Shown one piece after another: positions 60,201 through 64,000 of a stretch of DNA of 64,000 bases. Where the stretch lies: assembly GCF_014297465.1 (NCBI RefSeq), contig NZ_JACORT010000013.1, positions 62,001 through 126,000 on the forward strand. The letters are read 5' to 3'. How positions within the stretch are numbered: the stretch's first letter is position 1; the number at the start of each line of letters is the position of its first letter. The position numbers and the translations under genes were made by a program. The notes beneath the pieces were generated by a model that had not been told where the DNA came from, did not search any database, and saw nothing but the letters and a program-made list of their open reading frames with translations. The DNA comes from Ramlibacter cellulosilyticus. GTDB taxonomy: Bacteria; Pseudomonadota; Gammaproteobacteria; Burkholderiales; Burkholderiaceae_C.

Positions 60201-63200
60201 CGATCCGCTTTGCCGACGCGGGGCTGGAAGACGTGAGCAACGAGAGCTGGGGCCTGGACAACGTGCGGGTCACCGGCCCGGGCGCTGCCACGGTGTTCAG
60301 CGACGACTTCGAAGGCACGGCGGCGGCGCAGTGGGCCAGCCCGCGCATCGAGGCGGGCGAGCGCACGGCGTTCAGCCGCTTCCTGGGCCGCATGGCCAGC
60401 GGCGGGCAGACGCTGAACCTCACGGGGCTGGTGGCGGGGCAGAGCTACACGCTGGGCTTCGACCTGCTGGTGCTCGATAGCTGGGACGGCGCCAGCCGCA
60501 ATGCGGGGCCGGACGTGATCGACGTGAGCGTGGACGGCGTGAGCCTGCTGCGCGAGGCGGTGTCCAACGTGATCGCCAGCGACTCGGTGCAGACGCTGCG
60601 CGCGACGCCGGGGCTGCGGCTGCAGATCGTCCCGACGCTGGGCGGCACGGAAGGGCGGCCGGGCGACGGCAACGACTTCGTGCTGGTGGGCAGCGGCTTC
60701 CAGGAAGGGGCGATGACGGTGACGGTCGGCGGGGTGGCGCTGCCGGATACGGCGAGCAACCTGTACCCGTTCGACGTGACCGGGGCGCGCAACGACCGGC
60801 TGGGGCTGGTGGTCAACCGCACGCTGGACGGGCCGATCCGCGTCACGACCGAAGGCGGCTACGCGCAGATCGCGCTGCCGACGCTGCCGGTGCAGCCGCT
60901 GTCGCAGTTCAGCGGCATCGTGGCGCGTGCCGAAGCGGGCACGATCGCCAATCCGCTGGTGGCCTCGGCCAACACGGGGCAGACCATCGTGCTGCAGGGG
61001 CAGGGCTTCACCAGCAGCACGCTGGTGCAGTTCCAGGGGGTGGACGATGCCGGGGTGGCCGGCACGCTCACGCGCACGGGCTCGGTGGGCTCCGGAGGCA
61101 CGACCCTGAGCGTGGTGGTGCCGGCGCTGGCACGCAGCGGCGCGGTGACGGTGCTGGGCAGCGGCACGAGCGTGGACCTGCAGGTGGTGCCGTTGCTGCG
61201 AGCCGTAAGCGGCACGGTGGCGACCGGCAACACGCTGCTGGTCGAAGGATCGGGCTTCGGCGGGACGGGCTTGCAGGTCACGGTGGGCGGGCAGCTGGTC
61301 AGCAGCTACACCCTCCGCACGATCGCCGACGGCAGCGGCAGCTTCACGCAGCGGGACCAGCAGCTGCTCACGCTGCAGGTGCCGAGCGGCACCACGGGCG
61401 CAGAAGTGGTGGTCAGCACCGCCGGTGGCAGCAGCTCGCTGCGGCGCGCGATCACCTTCACCGACCTGGGCGTGCAGCCGCAGGCCACGGATCCGGGCGA
61501 CACGCTCGTCACGGCCGTGGCGCTGGGTGCGCTGGGCGACCATCGGGTGGCGCCCAGCGCCTCCATCGGCGATGGCGCGCAGACCACGCGTGACGTGGAC
61601 CTGTACGCTCTGGAACTCGAGTCGCGCAGCACGCTGCGCCTGGGCGTGACCAGCACGGACCTCAACAGCCGCGTGCGCATCTTCGACGCGGCGGGGACGG
61701 AGCTGGCAGTGCGCAACTTCGGCACCAGCGACACCAGCCAGCTGGTGTTCACGGTGGGGGCGGCCGGCACGTACTACGTGGGCATCGGCGGCAACGGCAA
61801 CAGCAGCTACAACCCCACGATGGCGGGCAGCGGCACGGTCTCCGACACCGGAAGCTACCAGCTGAACGTGGAGGTGCAGCGCGCCGGCAGCAGCCGGCTG
61901 GTGGAGATCACGGCGGGTGCCGCGAGCGGCACCGCGGCGCAGGCCGGCCTGCCGGCGGCCAACACGGGCCAGCTGATCACGCTGACCGGCGTCGGCCTGG
62001 TGGCCGGCGAGCGGGTCGTGTTCACGACCGTGGACAGCGGCGGCAACCTGGGCGAGGTGACGGTAACGCCGACGACGCTGGACCTGGGCACGCAGACGCT
62101 GACCGTGACGGTGCCCGACACCGCCACGACCGGCCGGGTGCGGCTGGAGCGCGACGGCAGCGGCATCGTGCTGCAGGTGGTACCGACGCTGACGGACGTG
62201 TCGATGAACCCCGGCGGCGGCTTCGTGGGCGACAACCTGACGGTGCGCGGCAGCGGCTTTGCCGAAGGCAGCAGCACGCTGCACCTGGGCAGCTCACAGA
62301 TCGTGGACCGCTTGCCCAACCACGGGCTGGACGTGTTCGGCTCGGGCGGCAACAACAACATGATGAACGTGACGGTGCCAGCGATGGATCCGGCCGTGCC
62401 CACCGGGCCGGTGCGGGTGAGCACGGTGGGGGGCACCAGCGCGGCGTTCGGGCTGAGCCTCACGGGCATCACGGCCACGGCCGCCAGCGGCGTGCCTGCC
62501 AACGGCGGACAACCCTCGGCGAACCCGGGGCAGCTCATCACGGTCACCGGAACCGCTCTGGACGCCAGCACCGACGTCGTCTTCCAGACCATCAACAGCA
62601 ACGGCAACGTTGCCGAGGTGATCGTGCGGCCCACCACGGTGGCAGCCGATGGACTGAGCGCCGACGTGCGCGTGCCCTTGAACGCGCTGACCGGCAACGT
62701 GCGCATCGTGGGCGACGTCAATGGCGCCGCGCTCCCGCTGCAGGTCGTGCCGATGATCAGCGACGTGCAGGTGGAGTTCGTCGCCAGCGACGGCTCCTAT
62801 GCGCAGGTGCTGATCGCGGGTCCGGCCTTCGTCGAGGGACGCGGCAGCGAGTACCAGTTCGGCAGCACCGTGGTGTTCGACGGCAGCCAGGGGACGGGTC
62901 CCGACGTCTTCGGTCGCAGCGACGCGGTGCTGGGCTTCCTCGACACGGGCTATGTCCGCGTCGTGGTTCCGCTGTCCGACGCGGCCTTCGGGCCGATCAC
63001 GGTGCGCACCGCGGGCGGCAGCAGCGCCAGCTTCACGACGAGCCTGGCCTCGATCACCGCGGTGGCGGCGAGCGGCACGCCGGCGAACGCGGCGGAAGCC
63101 TCCGCCAACCCGGGCCAGACCGTGACGCTGAACGGCAGCGGCCTCCGCACGGACACCGACGTGCTGCTGCGCTGGACCGACATCAACGGCACGCCGCAGA

Positions 63201-64000
63201 TGACGCGGCTGAGTCCGGCGACCGCCGCGGCCGATGGCACAAGCGCCACGCTGGTGATCCCGCGCGATGCCAACGGTGCCTACCGGCTGCAGGTCTTCGG
63301 CTCCAGCAGCCAGCCGCTGCTGCAGATCGTGCCGGTGCTCGATGGCTTCGAAGTGAGCGGCACGCAGCTCACGCTGAATGGCGCGGGCTTCGCCGAAGGC
63401 GCGGGCAGCTACGCGTTCGCGGGCATCACGGTCGCGGACAACAACACCGACGGCACCACGGACGTGTACTACAACCCGGACTTCAGCGCGCAGAACGGGC
63501 GGGTGTTCTTCAACAGCTCGCTGCCGCGGCACGGCATGGGTGGCGTGACGGTCACGACGGCCGGCGGCACCAGCGAAGTGCTGGACCTGAGCGTGCTGCG
63601 TGTGCCGGCGGAGGGCACCACGCTCAACGACGTGGCGGTGGCCGGCGACGGGTCGCTGTGGACCAGCGACTCGACGAACCCGGGGCACCTGCTGCGGGTG
63701 AATCCGGCCACGGGCGAGGTGACGCAGACGATCACGATGACCGATGCCTTCGGCGCGCCGTACGCGTTCAACAACGCCGGCCTGCAGTTCGTCGGCGCGA
63801 TGACGCTGGGCAGCACCGCGGTGCCTGCGGGCTCGCTGCTGGTGTTCAACGGGTATCCGAGTCCGGACCGGGTGGTGGCGGTCAACGTCACGACGGGCGC
63901 GGTGATCGCGAGCCTGGCGCTGGACGGCAACTACGACCTCGTGGGCGGCGTGTACGACGCGACCACGCAGCACCTGTTCATCCTGGAGAACAACGGCCCG
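39260..64000 (+). CDS. Giant LEPR-XLL repeat protein with haloperoxidase and metzincin domains (3' end outside window)
   Basis: One frame is open from ATG 39260 (GAGGAGG seven bases upstream) to the window end, at least 8,247 codons with no stop. Order: cationic, partly hydrophobic N-terminus and the LEPRLLLSGDL motif (residues 72-82) seen at the start of very large exported bacterial proteins; Gly/Val/Ala-rich, beta-helix-like region (about 100-460); alternating Ig-like repeats (about 467-2220); vanadium haloperoxidase domain (about 2314-2708); Ig-like, SdrD-like and Pro-rich linkers; metzincin (HELGHNVGLNH at 3755-3765); two choice-of-anchor D-like domains (about 3850-4070); TSP3-like Ca-binding segment (about 4158-4200); LVIVD-like propeller; then 1,494-residue modules of TIG/IPT, NHL-like propeller, DUF642-like and PPC domains. 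Probably exported and surface-bound or released; no secretion genes are in view. The C-terminus and its sorting signal are unseen. Confidence 0.93.
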   Translation, partial: MRNSAKALAGLLATQAARQRQSRHTPSRLLLALVHRCSFLLFRWLGERWAAFRRWRAARRTEAATHMQFEALEPRLLLSGDLVPAASEAAAAAAAAAQVQRQPDPDPLTLVLSADVAVPAVQVVGGGRAELTAQGGGFALRIFGTNANSAVTLQPTTPGGRVLLTGITADAAVGDASLGSADLRGTANFAGGVRTLTLGDVRDATVQVAGSGDVTLTARAMVNSSVQAPGAAATIRADSMTVDAGHAATLRVAALSRLDVAGNMGVDVDILGTPRLRDALGDVQVGGALTGGLWSVEGRGRALSAQSTAAAWRFNASGTLLEFTTARDASGSLAASSLQALTVGGSMRNMTVYIGADLGADAAIGGTGGNADTFAAGRLAHLRVAGQMIDSRIYVSIDPVDGVYGNGNDRDLGTVVQRVQEVVVTGNVNPQSQLVAPGFPTSVLFAGQNRQPDDVPGLFNSKKDKHAPVLTAALKDDTGASAQDGLTRDASILLNVTDHGPVTIQARTGSQAFQTIVPAVQAGGGFLVTPQMLASLAGGTLAEGAHRFEFRARDAAGNLSPIVPVQFTLDTRAPVLTSIALDPAGHPVSDLTTTADVVRLVGITEAGLAVTLRRTLNGTIVGATTSANDGSFSLDGVAVPQMGSNGFTLVLTDRAGNRLDRDFAITRVPADQVAPTLSAALQEDTGTSATDHLTRNPAIAGTASDNVAVTRLEAALDPGATPTFTDVSSALQTDGSFVLSAAQLATLAGGTLTDGAHVLRVRAADAGGNATSTDVSFTLDRAAPATASFDLAPASDSGTAGDHVTTAAQVTLRGTTEAAARVTLMQGSTALGTATAATDGSFSFTGVALAAGANAFSVVTADAAGNSASQAFTFTRDVTPPALSAALQDDTGSSASDGVTRDPTVAGSATDGVAVARLEAVLDPGSAPVFTDVTGSRQSDGSFVLSAAQLATLAGGTLADGTHTLRLRATDSAGKETLRELAFTLDRAGPVDIGLDLGDGFDTGTIGDHVTNAATVTLVGNSEPGATITLKQGAATLGSTTVAGTGLFSFAGVALAAGENTFDVVAADAAGNALTRSFTITRDTTAPTIAAALQDDTGASASDGLTRNPAIAGTAGDDLAVARLEAVLDPGATPAFSDVALQPDGSFTLSAAQLATLAGGTLTDGAHTLRLRATDVAGNATIRDLLFTLDRAAPASITLDLAGTSDSGTVGDRITSAASVTLVGTTEAGAQVALMQGSTTIASTTAAGDGSFSFADVALATGTNSFSAVATDAAGNASTRSFNFTRDSSTPALAAALQDDTGASGSDALTNDPAIAGQVSDVLGVVRLEATLDPGGAPVFTDITTHLQPDGSFALSAAEVAALGGGPLADGAHTVRVRASDAAGNSNTRDVTFTLDRTAPASVGVDLAAASDSGTPGDQVTNAAVVRLEGSTEAGAQVALVQGATPLATTTAAGDGSFAFDGVALAEGANGFTVSATDPAGNVRSDAFTFTRDSTAPAVSAALQDDSGVLATDGLTNDPAIAGNASDNVAVARLEAAFDPGAVPVFADVALAADGSFTLTAGQLATLAGGTLVDGAHVLRLRATDTAGNSSTFDLAFTLDRQAAEVENLALDAASDTGTAGDGLTHADNVTLVGSTEANVAVSLLQGTTVLASTAAAADGSFSFDGVPLAAGANTFTVRTVDAAGNAGTRDFTFTRDSTPPALAAALQDDTGTPGDAITRDPTVAGTSSDSAGIARLQASLDPAGAPAFEDIAFAADGSFTLDAAQLATLAGGTLADGDHVLHLRATDGAGNVATTTVSFTLDRTPPVMPNFMLDEPFDSGTPGDNLTSAAEVTLDGNGADPGILIALMKGTDVLATTTVAADGSFSFAGVALDPSANAFSAVGTDVAGNTTTRTLTVTRDNAGPVLAAALQSDTGASGTDRLTRDPSIAGTATDNVAMARLEIALDPGPAPVFTDITGSLQPDGSFVVTAAQLDALAGGTLADGAHTVRLRATDAAGNGSTQDVDFTLDRTAPAAGTLALDPAFDSDPVGDQSTTAAQVTLLGTATAGSQVSLARGTTSFGSTTAAGDGSFSFTTVGLLPGPNTFTLTVTDTAGNATSQAFVFTREGGDDVAPTLAAGLQSDTGRSGTDGITRDATIAGTAADNIALTALEAVLDPGASPVFTSILDRLQPDGSFVLTPADLATLAGGTLSDGTHTLRVRARDVGSNVTTRDVVFTLDTQGPGTATISIAGTDALPGTDDQTAAAVVQVRGTIDLDTDLVLAAQGLSARAGAGGLVLLPGVSLNLGANEVAFTIVDAAGNSTAASRTLTRVAQTASDPVLAWNNLALRAIQLDNTDVPIATRLLAMESLAVYDAMAAIEGTPAYLVQRTVSGPVSADAAAAVAAHRILTLHYPAQAPQLNAALAASLAAIADGAAKDAGIALGLSVADAVWALRADDGSRDFTTYLGGTGIGQWRPTEPMFLVAQDPHWGDVDPFAMTSSEQLRRGPPPAVDTAAYAAAVEEIRSLGSATSTTRSADQTQQAQFWADGAGSYTPPGHWNQIAAEIATSRGNSLGANARLFAQLNVALADAAIACWDTKYFYGEWRPETAIANAGIDGNTATSPEDGWRPLLITPPHPEYISGHSTFSAAAASILGATFGENTSFGTTSATLPGVTRNFTSFTQAAQEAGRSRIYGGIHYEFSNQAGQALGREVAEVVLNRFALTEDVTAPTVVLDATPAAAAANVTLRGQVLDNLSGVASAQFRIDSGPLQDVVLDAQARFEITTTFALDGSADGSHTVTLIARDAAGNISGGFTRSFVLDTQAPQVTLASITDAMALTAATRLTGTADAGISGLVLLNYSIDGGTVRSLAFDGSGGFDQALLFGNIDIGDHTLQLNARDAAGNTTTVSRAVRVEALAPFLVTDLSPGEGSVDVGVTQRPQVRFSRAVNAATLTADSFYATGPDGSRLATTIVPAQDGSFAWLFFDQPMPGGARVTVHVDGSRIRAAADGAFLDADGNGTAGGELTASFTTVSTTTVTGTRLVGRVVDPGPDLDPMTFDDIRRGPDGIIHTADDVFLLPIAHAKVFLLGRESEFVYTDAQGFFALENVPAGTVKLAVDGRTATNAPAGVFFPEMVMNLELQGGATNTAMGTMGSLQERQANADRQEIYLPRVRSNVLQDVSDTQPTVVTVTDAASAPQLTEQQRAALTLTVNPGSAIGDDGQVLSNVQIGISTVPPELVQDMLPPGVLEHTFDITIQAPGVQTFSQPVQITLPNVFNAAPGSKLNILSFDHTTGMLVINGTGTVSADGLTVVSDPDSGIRAPGWHGLTPPGGCGDGSEPPPPPPPPPAPNTVTENPPVVMPLLFGQAGSLGSFSWTAPDPLPATPPPPPPDPNCPTPPRPANPPNQQQPYLTVTIDVDPELADFMKKTGNLNLASQSFTLTAGSGETKTFSGVAKSYAEIFGGANPLQNVNDNILWGSKIFITEVRGNPDGSTTTTTSKYYLYRFLDATDADHEDHRIEFEDALVGVNRDKTIQLRTGSSTPTLAATGAFSWNAGTVRFSPTTTALDQTGTLTVTAPEGGDAGTVQLRGDGQAKQRWQVDISAALNPDDFREAIENAFDNDMTDAEKALFGVDDGTGTGTLVYSAALGNTFIDDVIAEAERLLLPFTAGVERVTSADGNTVTFDDFEKDFFEGLGGELGTAFIVDNENGAYTTEDIRANLTVYSQAEQNFRLSEALNETLSGHVDIYVDQYFIQNTSDWTRQQLVNSLGKTVAHELGHNVGLNHTNNWDGTDVMAQGFVFGAQRAFGTTTNAFKIAVAMNWTAAEAQQAVAYFVQYLALGGGDAAGTNVDPDVTPVAPVGDGLVLLFDAATGVPQGSVDFGTRDAAAGPVTRALELVNMGDQAAVVSGVHITGGEAQFRLGSAFTPITLAAGERRAISVEFDPALLGPATATLVVESDGLHPVSEFRLSAFARSTAPAAHVEVAQNNFGGLLPGGAPRQLPHVATITNYGSQPLVIDGLQLSEGGASFALSGVPADLATQPITLAFGESFSFGAAFDPAGVGLQRGVITMSSNASATPQVIGSLVGTGLGGVVYPDWGRDFLSIDTTTASGATNTLRTVSDDNGKFTFFLPPVSDYHLSAFDPTTGLVSHGYGRTPQSGQGTDLTRNLVFGASIARDADFDGLPDDVEHAIGSNAGSRDTDNDGLDDFTEIQQGLDPLGGLSVPVGITAAVALQGSAEAVAVFAPPGSGQLATAAVATGTHGLALVDVSQFARPRVLAELNLPGSNTDVAVDARRGLAAVAGNEGGLHIVDVSDPAAPVLVQTVSFGAAVRGVEVRDGTAFVVSGGTLSAVDLVTGEVRASVNPGGAGGATLLDVALDGNVLYTVDGSNTLRSFGIDGAILTARDSLALPAGGGRLFVGGGVAYIGAGTGGPAGYVTVNVANPSDLVLFSGVDDNAVAGTALAANGSGLLVGVGSNNFVFGAFRALDVFSAADPANTANFLTRINLPEVPKDLALANGLAFVADGTGGLQVVNYASFDTQGTPPSVSITAEGTDADPATPGVQVLEGRTIRVVPVVNDDVQVRNVQLLVNGQVVSTDVAFPWELFAQAPAIADGGNQLTVQVRATDTGGNVGLSNVLVIDVVPDTFPPQVTSINLEEGARRFFVRSVEIGFDEPLDVDLLGPATATLVRAGADGDFDTGDDVVVPVTLDTRNFGQVLSVVMDGYLPPGEYRFTLDADSIADNAGNGLAADIVRHFTIRPASDVRAAVGVPEVLTAPSANPGQQIGISVPFDPATARAEFPVTDGSGNAATRLANPVRIDAARGIAYFTVPGDARTGDAVVYSQVGSVRTDFPDGTFLLQIVPVIQDVQVESLAFDGSSATLLISGYGFVEGNDSEYRMGSEVVLDTSSSSGPDVFGRSDAALGFVSNGFVRVTVPLSDDAFGPISIRTTGGTSASYAVSLSSITGVALRGTPANAAEASANPGQAVTLNGTGLSTQTDVLLRWTDINGTPQMTRLSPSSAAADGTSATLVIPRDANGAYRLQVFGSSSQPLLQIVPVLDGFEVSGSQLTLNGGGFAEGASSYAFAGVTVTDDNTDGTTDVYYNPDFSAQNGRVFFNSSLPRHGMGGVTVTTAGGTSDALDLNVLRVAAEGTTLGDVAVAPDGSLWTSDSTNPGHLLRVNPATGEVTQTITMTDAFGAPYAFNNAGLQFVGDMTLGSTAVPAGSLLVFNGYPSPDRVVAVNVTTGAVIASLQLDGNYDLTSGVYDAATQHLFILETNGPGNRMLELDAATGALVNAITMPFNIQSYSGLAIDPVTGNLWVGSYSGRETLVEVTRTGTEVRRVDLRSQGVNDNEISGLAFASDGTLRVASTQGVIYRVALNVDGAAVSTATLTQVISAATNGVAANAGQAAANVGQVIELTGSNFGPGTRVLFETRDNNGTRQTVAVSPLAINAAGTRMQVQVPELATTGDVRVVNQAWRNLGFGGNADGIYRNMTVTFTAGAGGNATIRFADAGLEDVSNESWGLDNVRVTGPGAATVFSDDFEGTAAAQWASPRIEAGERTAFSRFLGRMASGGQTLNLTGLVAGQSYTLGFDLLVLDSWDGASRNAGPDVIDVSVDGVSLLREAVANVIASDSVQTLRATPGLRLQIVPTLGGTEGRPGHGNDFVLVGSGFQEGAMTVTVGGVALPDTASNLYPFDVTGARNDRLGLVVNRTLDGPIRVTTEGGYAQIALPTLPVQPLSQFSGIVARAEAGTIANPLVASANTGQTIVLQGQGFTSSTLVQFQGVDDAGVAGTLTRTGSVGSGGTTLSVVVPALARSGAVTVLGSGTSVDLQVVPLLRAVSGTVATGNTLLIEGSGLVAQELVVSVGGRLVGGFTVRTIADGSGSFTQRDQQLLTLVVPSGTTGSEVVVSTAGGSSSLRRAITFNDLGVQPQAADPGDTLATAVGLGALGDARIAPTASIGDGAQTTRDVDLYALQLESRSTLRLGVTSTDLNSRVRIFDAAGNEIAVRNFGTSDTSQLVFTVGAAGTYYVGIGGNGNSSYNPTVAGSGTVSDTGSYQLNVEVQRAGSSRLVEIAASAASGTAAQAGLPAANTGQLITLTGVGLVAGERVVFTTVDSGGNLGEVTVTPTTLDLGTQTLTVTVPDTATTGRVRLERDGSGIVLQVVPTLTDVSMNPGGGFVGDNLTVRGSGFAEGSSTLHLGSSQIVDRLPNHGLDVFGSGGNNNTMNLTVPAMDPAVPTGPVRVSTAGGTSAAFGLSLTGITATAASGVPANGGQPSANPGQVITLSGIGLDASTDVVFQTIDSSGRRDDVIVRPTTVAADGMSIQVRVPINAVTGSLRLIGDVNGTDLPLQVVPLIQDVQVEFVAGDGSYAQVLVAGTGLVEANASEYRFGSEVVLDGSPNTGPDVFGRSDPTLGFIDNGYVRVTVPLSDAAFGPVSIRTAGGTSATYSVSLSSITGVALRGTPANAAEASANPGQAVTLNGTGLSTQTDVLLRWIDINGTPQMTRLSPSTAAADGTSATLVIPRDANGAYRLQVFGSSSQPLLQIVPVLDGFEVSGSQLTLNGGGFAEGASTYAFAGVTVTDDNVDGTTDVYYNPDFSAQNGRVFFNSSLPRHGMGGVTVTTAGGTSEVLDLSVLRVPAEGTTLNDVAVAGDGSLWTSDSTNPGHLLRVNPATGEVTQTITMTDAFGAPYAFNNAGLQFVGAMTLGSTAVPAGSLLVFNGYPSPDRVVAVNVTTGAVIASLALDGNYDLVGGVYDATTQHLFILENNGPGNRMLEFNASTGALIAAFTVPINIQSHAGIAIDPVSNNFWIGSYSGRETLVEITRTGTEVRRVDLRSQGVNDNEISGLAFAADGTLRVASTQGVIYRVALNVDGAAVSTATLTQVISAATNGVAANAGQAAANVGQVIELAGSNFGPGTRVLFETRDNNGTRQTVAVSPLAINAAGTRMQVQVPELATTGDVRVVNQAWRNLGFGGNADGIYRNMTVTFTAGAGGNATIRFADAGLEDVSNESWGLDNVRVTGPGAATVFSDDFEGTAAAQWASPRIEAGERTAFSRFLGRMASGGQTLNLTGLVAGQSYTLGFDLLVLDSWDGASRNAGPDVIDVSVDGVSLLREAVSNVIASDSVQTLRATPGLRLQIVPTLGGTEGRPGDGNDFVLVGSGFQEGAMTVTVGGVALPDTASNLYPFDVTGARNDRLGLVVNRTLDGPIRVTTEGGYAQIALPTLPVQPLSQFSGIVARAEAGTIANPLVASANTGQTIVLQGQGFTSSTLVQFQGVDDAGVAGTLTRTGSVGSGGTTLSVVVPALARSGAVTVLGSGTSVDLQVVPLLRAVSGTVATGNTLLVEGSGFGGTGLQVTVGGQLVSSYTLRTIADGSGSFTQRDQQLLTLQVPSGTTGAEVVVSTAGGSSSLRRAITFTDLGVQPQATDPGDTLVTAVALGALGDHRVAPSASIGDGAQTTRDVDLYALELESRSTLRLGVTSTDLNSRVRIFDAAGTELAVRNFGTSDTSQLVFTVGAAGTYYVGIGGNGNSSYNPTMAGSGTVSDTGSYQLNVEVQRAGSSRLVEITAGAASGTAAQAGLPAANTGQLITLTGVGLVAGERVVFTTVDSGGNLGEVTVTPTTLDLGTQTLTVTVPDTATTGRVRLERDGSGIVLQVVPTLTDVSMNPGGGFVGDNLTVRGSGFAEGSSTLHLGSSQIVDRLPNHGLDVFGSGGNNNMMNVTVPAMDPAVPTGPVRVSTVGGTSAAFGLSLTGITATAASGVPANGGQPSANPGQLITVTGTALDASTDVVFQTINSNGNVAEVIVRPTTVAADGLSADVRVPLNALTGNVRIVGDVNGAALPLQVVPMISDVQVEFVASDGSYAQVLIAGPAFVEGRGSEYQFGSTVVFDGSQGTGPDVFGRSDAVLGFLDTGYVRVVVPLSDAAFGPITVRTAGGSSASFTTSLASITAVAASGTPANAAEASANPGQTVTLNGSGLRTDTDVLLRWTDINGTPQMTRLSPATAAADGTSATLVIPRDANGAYRLQVFGSSSQPLLQIVPVLDGFEVSGTQLTLNGAGFAEGAGSYAFAGITVADNNTDGTTDVYYNPDFSAQNGRVFFNSSLPRHGMGGVTVTTAGGTSEVLDLSVLRVPAEGTTLNDVAVAGDGSLWTSDSTNPGHLLRVNPATGEVTQTITMTDAFGAPYAFNNAGLQFVGAMTLGSTAVPAGSLLVFNGYPSPDRVVAVNVTTGAVIASLALDGNYDLVGGVYDATTQHLFILENNGP
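40658..45928 (+). repeat. Nine-step Ig-like tandem array (period 612-627 bp)
   Basis: Units begin at 40658, 41279, 41897, 42515, 43127, 43745, 44357, 44969 and 45596; every spacing is a multiple of 3. Each unit has module A (ALQDDTG, then DGSF and LATLAGGTLADGAHTLRLRA, ending FTLDR) and module B (SDSGTxGD, VTLVG, DGSFSF, ATDAAGN, ending FTRD). The ninth unit has only module A. These are bacterial Ig-like stalk domains. Confidence 0.9.
46199..47383 (+). other. Vanadium-dependent haloperoxidase domain inside the giant protein
   Basis: Residues about 2314-2708. Vanadate-site motifs of the PAP2/V-haloperoxidase fold are all present: KYFYGEWRP (K2579, R2586), HPEYISGHST (S2622, G2623, H2624) and SRIYGGIH (R2673, H2679). 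PSGH is replaced by ISGH, which leaves the Ser-Gly-His ligands intact. Predicted to oxidise halides with peroxide outside the cell, or to act as an acid phosphatase. Confidence 0.88.
49960..50720 (+). other. Metzincin-type metalloprotease domain inside the giant protein
   Basis: The extended zinc motif HELGHNVGLNH is at residues 3755-3765 (bases 50522-50554). DVM supplies a Met-turn methionine at 3775, ten residues after the last ligand. The preceding segment (SLGKTVA) forms the active-site helix. HExxHxxGxxH plus Met is the metzincin signature. The domain limits are approximate. Confidence 0.8.
51731..51865 (+). other. TSP type 3-like calcium-binding segment
   Basis: Residues about 4158-4202 contain DADFDGLPDDVE and DTDNDGLDDFTE, paired Asp-rich loops that bind calcium in thrombospondin type 3 repeats. 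Calcium binding would stiffen the protein outside the cell. Confidence 0.75.
53783..58264 (+). repeat. 4,482-bp module, copy 1
   Basis: 1,494 codons. Order: three TIG/IPT-like domains, an NHL-like propeller (about 54652-55380), a TIG domain with a DUF642-like insert (55650-56100), more TIG domains, a pre-peptidase C-terminal (PPC) domain (about 57108-57400) and further TIG domains. The boundaries are set within an interdomain linker and are arbitrary by phase. Matches copy 2 at an exact offset of 4,482 bp. Confidence 0.9.
58265..62746 (+). repeat. 4,482-bp module, copy 2
   Basis: Same domain order as copy 1. Between about 59746 and 61200 it is nearly identical in DNA to 55264-56720 (roughly ten differences seen by eye). 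Other stretches, for example 61200-61330, are clearly diverged, giving a mosaic. Confidence 0.92.
62747..64000 (+). repeat. 4,482-bp module, copy 3 (cut by window end)
   Basis: The first 1,254 bases of a third copy. 63460-64000 is almost identical to 58978-59518 of copy 2, whereas 62747-63120 is more diverged. More copies may follow. Confidence 0.9.

Noticed and set aside
57140..62284. A further 1,714-codon minus-strand frame
   Set aside because: Same antisense shadow over the 4,482-bp modules; it repeats with them and has no protein-like features.
53783..64000. CRISPR array or insertion sequences as the source of the repeats
   Set aside because: The repeats are 4,482-bp in-frame coding modules with no spacers, transposase or terminal inverted repeats.

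Overview
The window comes from a high-GC betaproteobacterium, most likely Burkholderiales/Comamonadaceae (Ramlibacter- or Variovorax-like; inferred from gene order and protein style, not from a search). The thrS-infC-rpmI-rplT-pheS-pheT-ihfA-merR-tRNA-Pro order, a class I phaC-phaA-phaB locus beside pgeF, and several solute-binding-protein transporters in catabolic clusters all point that way. Nothing in positions 1-38,950 looks like a recent mobile insertion.

Layout. 1-2080: the 3' part of isocitrate lyase (aceA), an unknown protein and a small DnaJ-type zinc-finger protein. 2078-10144: the translation operon, preceded by a threonine-rich leader peptide and a terminator just before thrS (a probable attenuator), with infC apparently starting at AUC and a strong terminator abutting pheS. 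10227-10303: tRNA-Pro(GGG) with its own -10 box and terminator. 10383-14774: a signalling trio of nucleotide cyclase-FHA, TagH-like FHA protein and membrane Ser/Thr kinase. 14795-21539 (minus): NUDIX hydrolase and a gentisate-type ring-cleavage cluster (FAD oxidoreductase, gentisate dioxygenase, FAH-family hydrolase, TRAP transporter) facing a MarR regulator. 22237-27779: a sugar ABC importer with an SMP-30 lactonase. 27757-28863: a monooxygenase-fold protein and an OmpA lipoprotein. 28860-33544 (minus): a tight five-gene operon of esterase, lipoprotein Cu/Zn SOD, Rieske oxygenase, glutamine-synthetase-like ligase and [2Fe-2S] ferredoxin. 33602-38948: maleylacetoacetate/maleylpyruvate isomerase, pgeF, a small membrane protein and the PHB genes phaC-phaA-phaB, closed by a terminator.

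39260 to the end is one open reading frame of at least 8,247 codons that runs off the window. It encodes a giant LEPR-XLL-type surface or secreted protein. In order it carries a cationic N-terminus, a beta-rich region, a nine-step Ig-like array with a period of about 615 bp, a vanadium-dependent haloperoxidase domain with every vanadate ligand motif present, further Ig/SdrD-like modules, a metzincin protease motif with Met-turn, choice-of-anchor domains, a calcium-binding TSP3-like segment, a LVIVD-like propeller, and then a 4,482-bp (1,494-residue) module repeated almost identically two and a fraction times. Two apparently intact enzyme domains inside one enormous repeat protein make this the most unusual object here. 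The second is the ligase-Rieske-ferredoxin-SodC operon, which resembles the logic of gamma-glutamylation-dependent amine oxidation.
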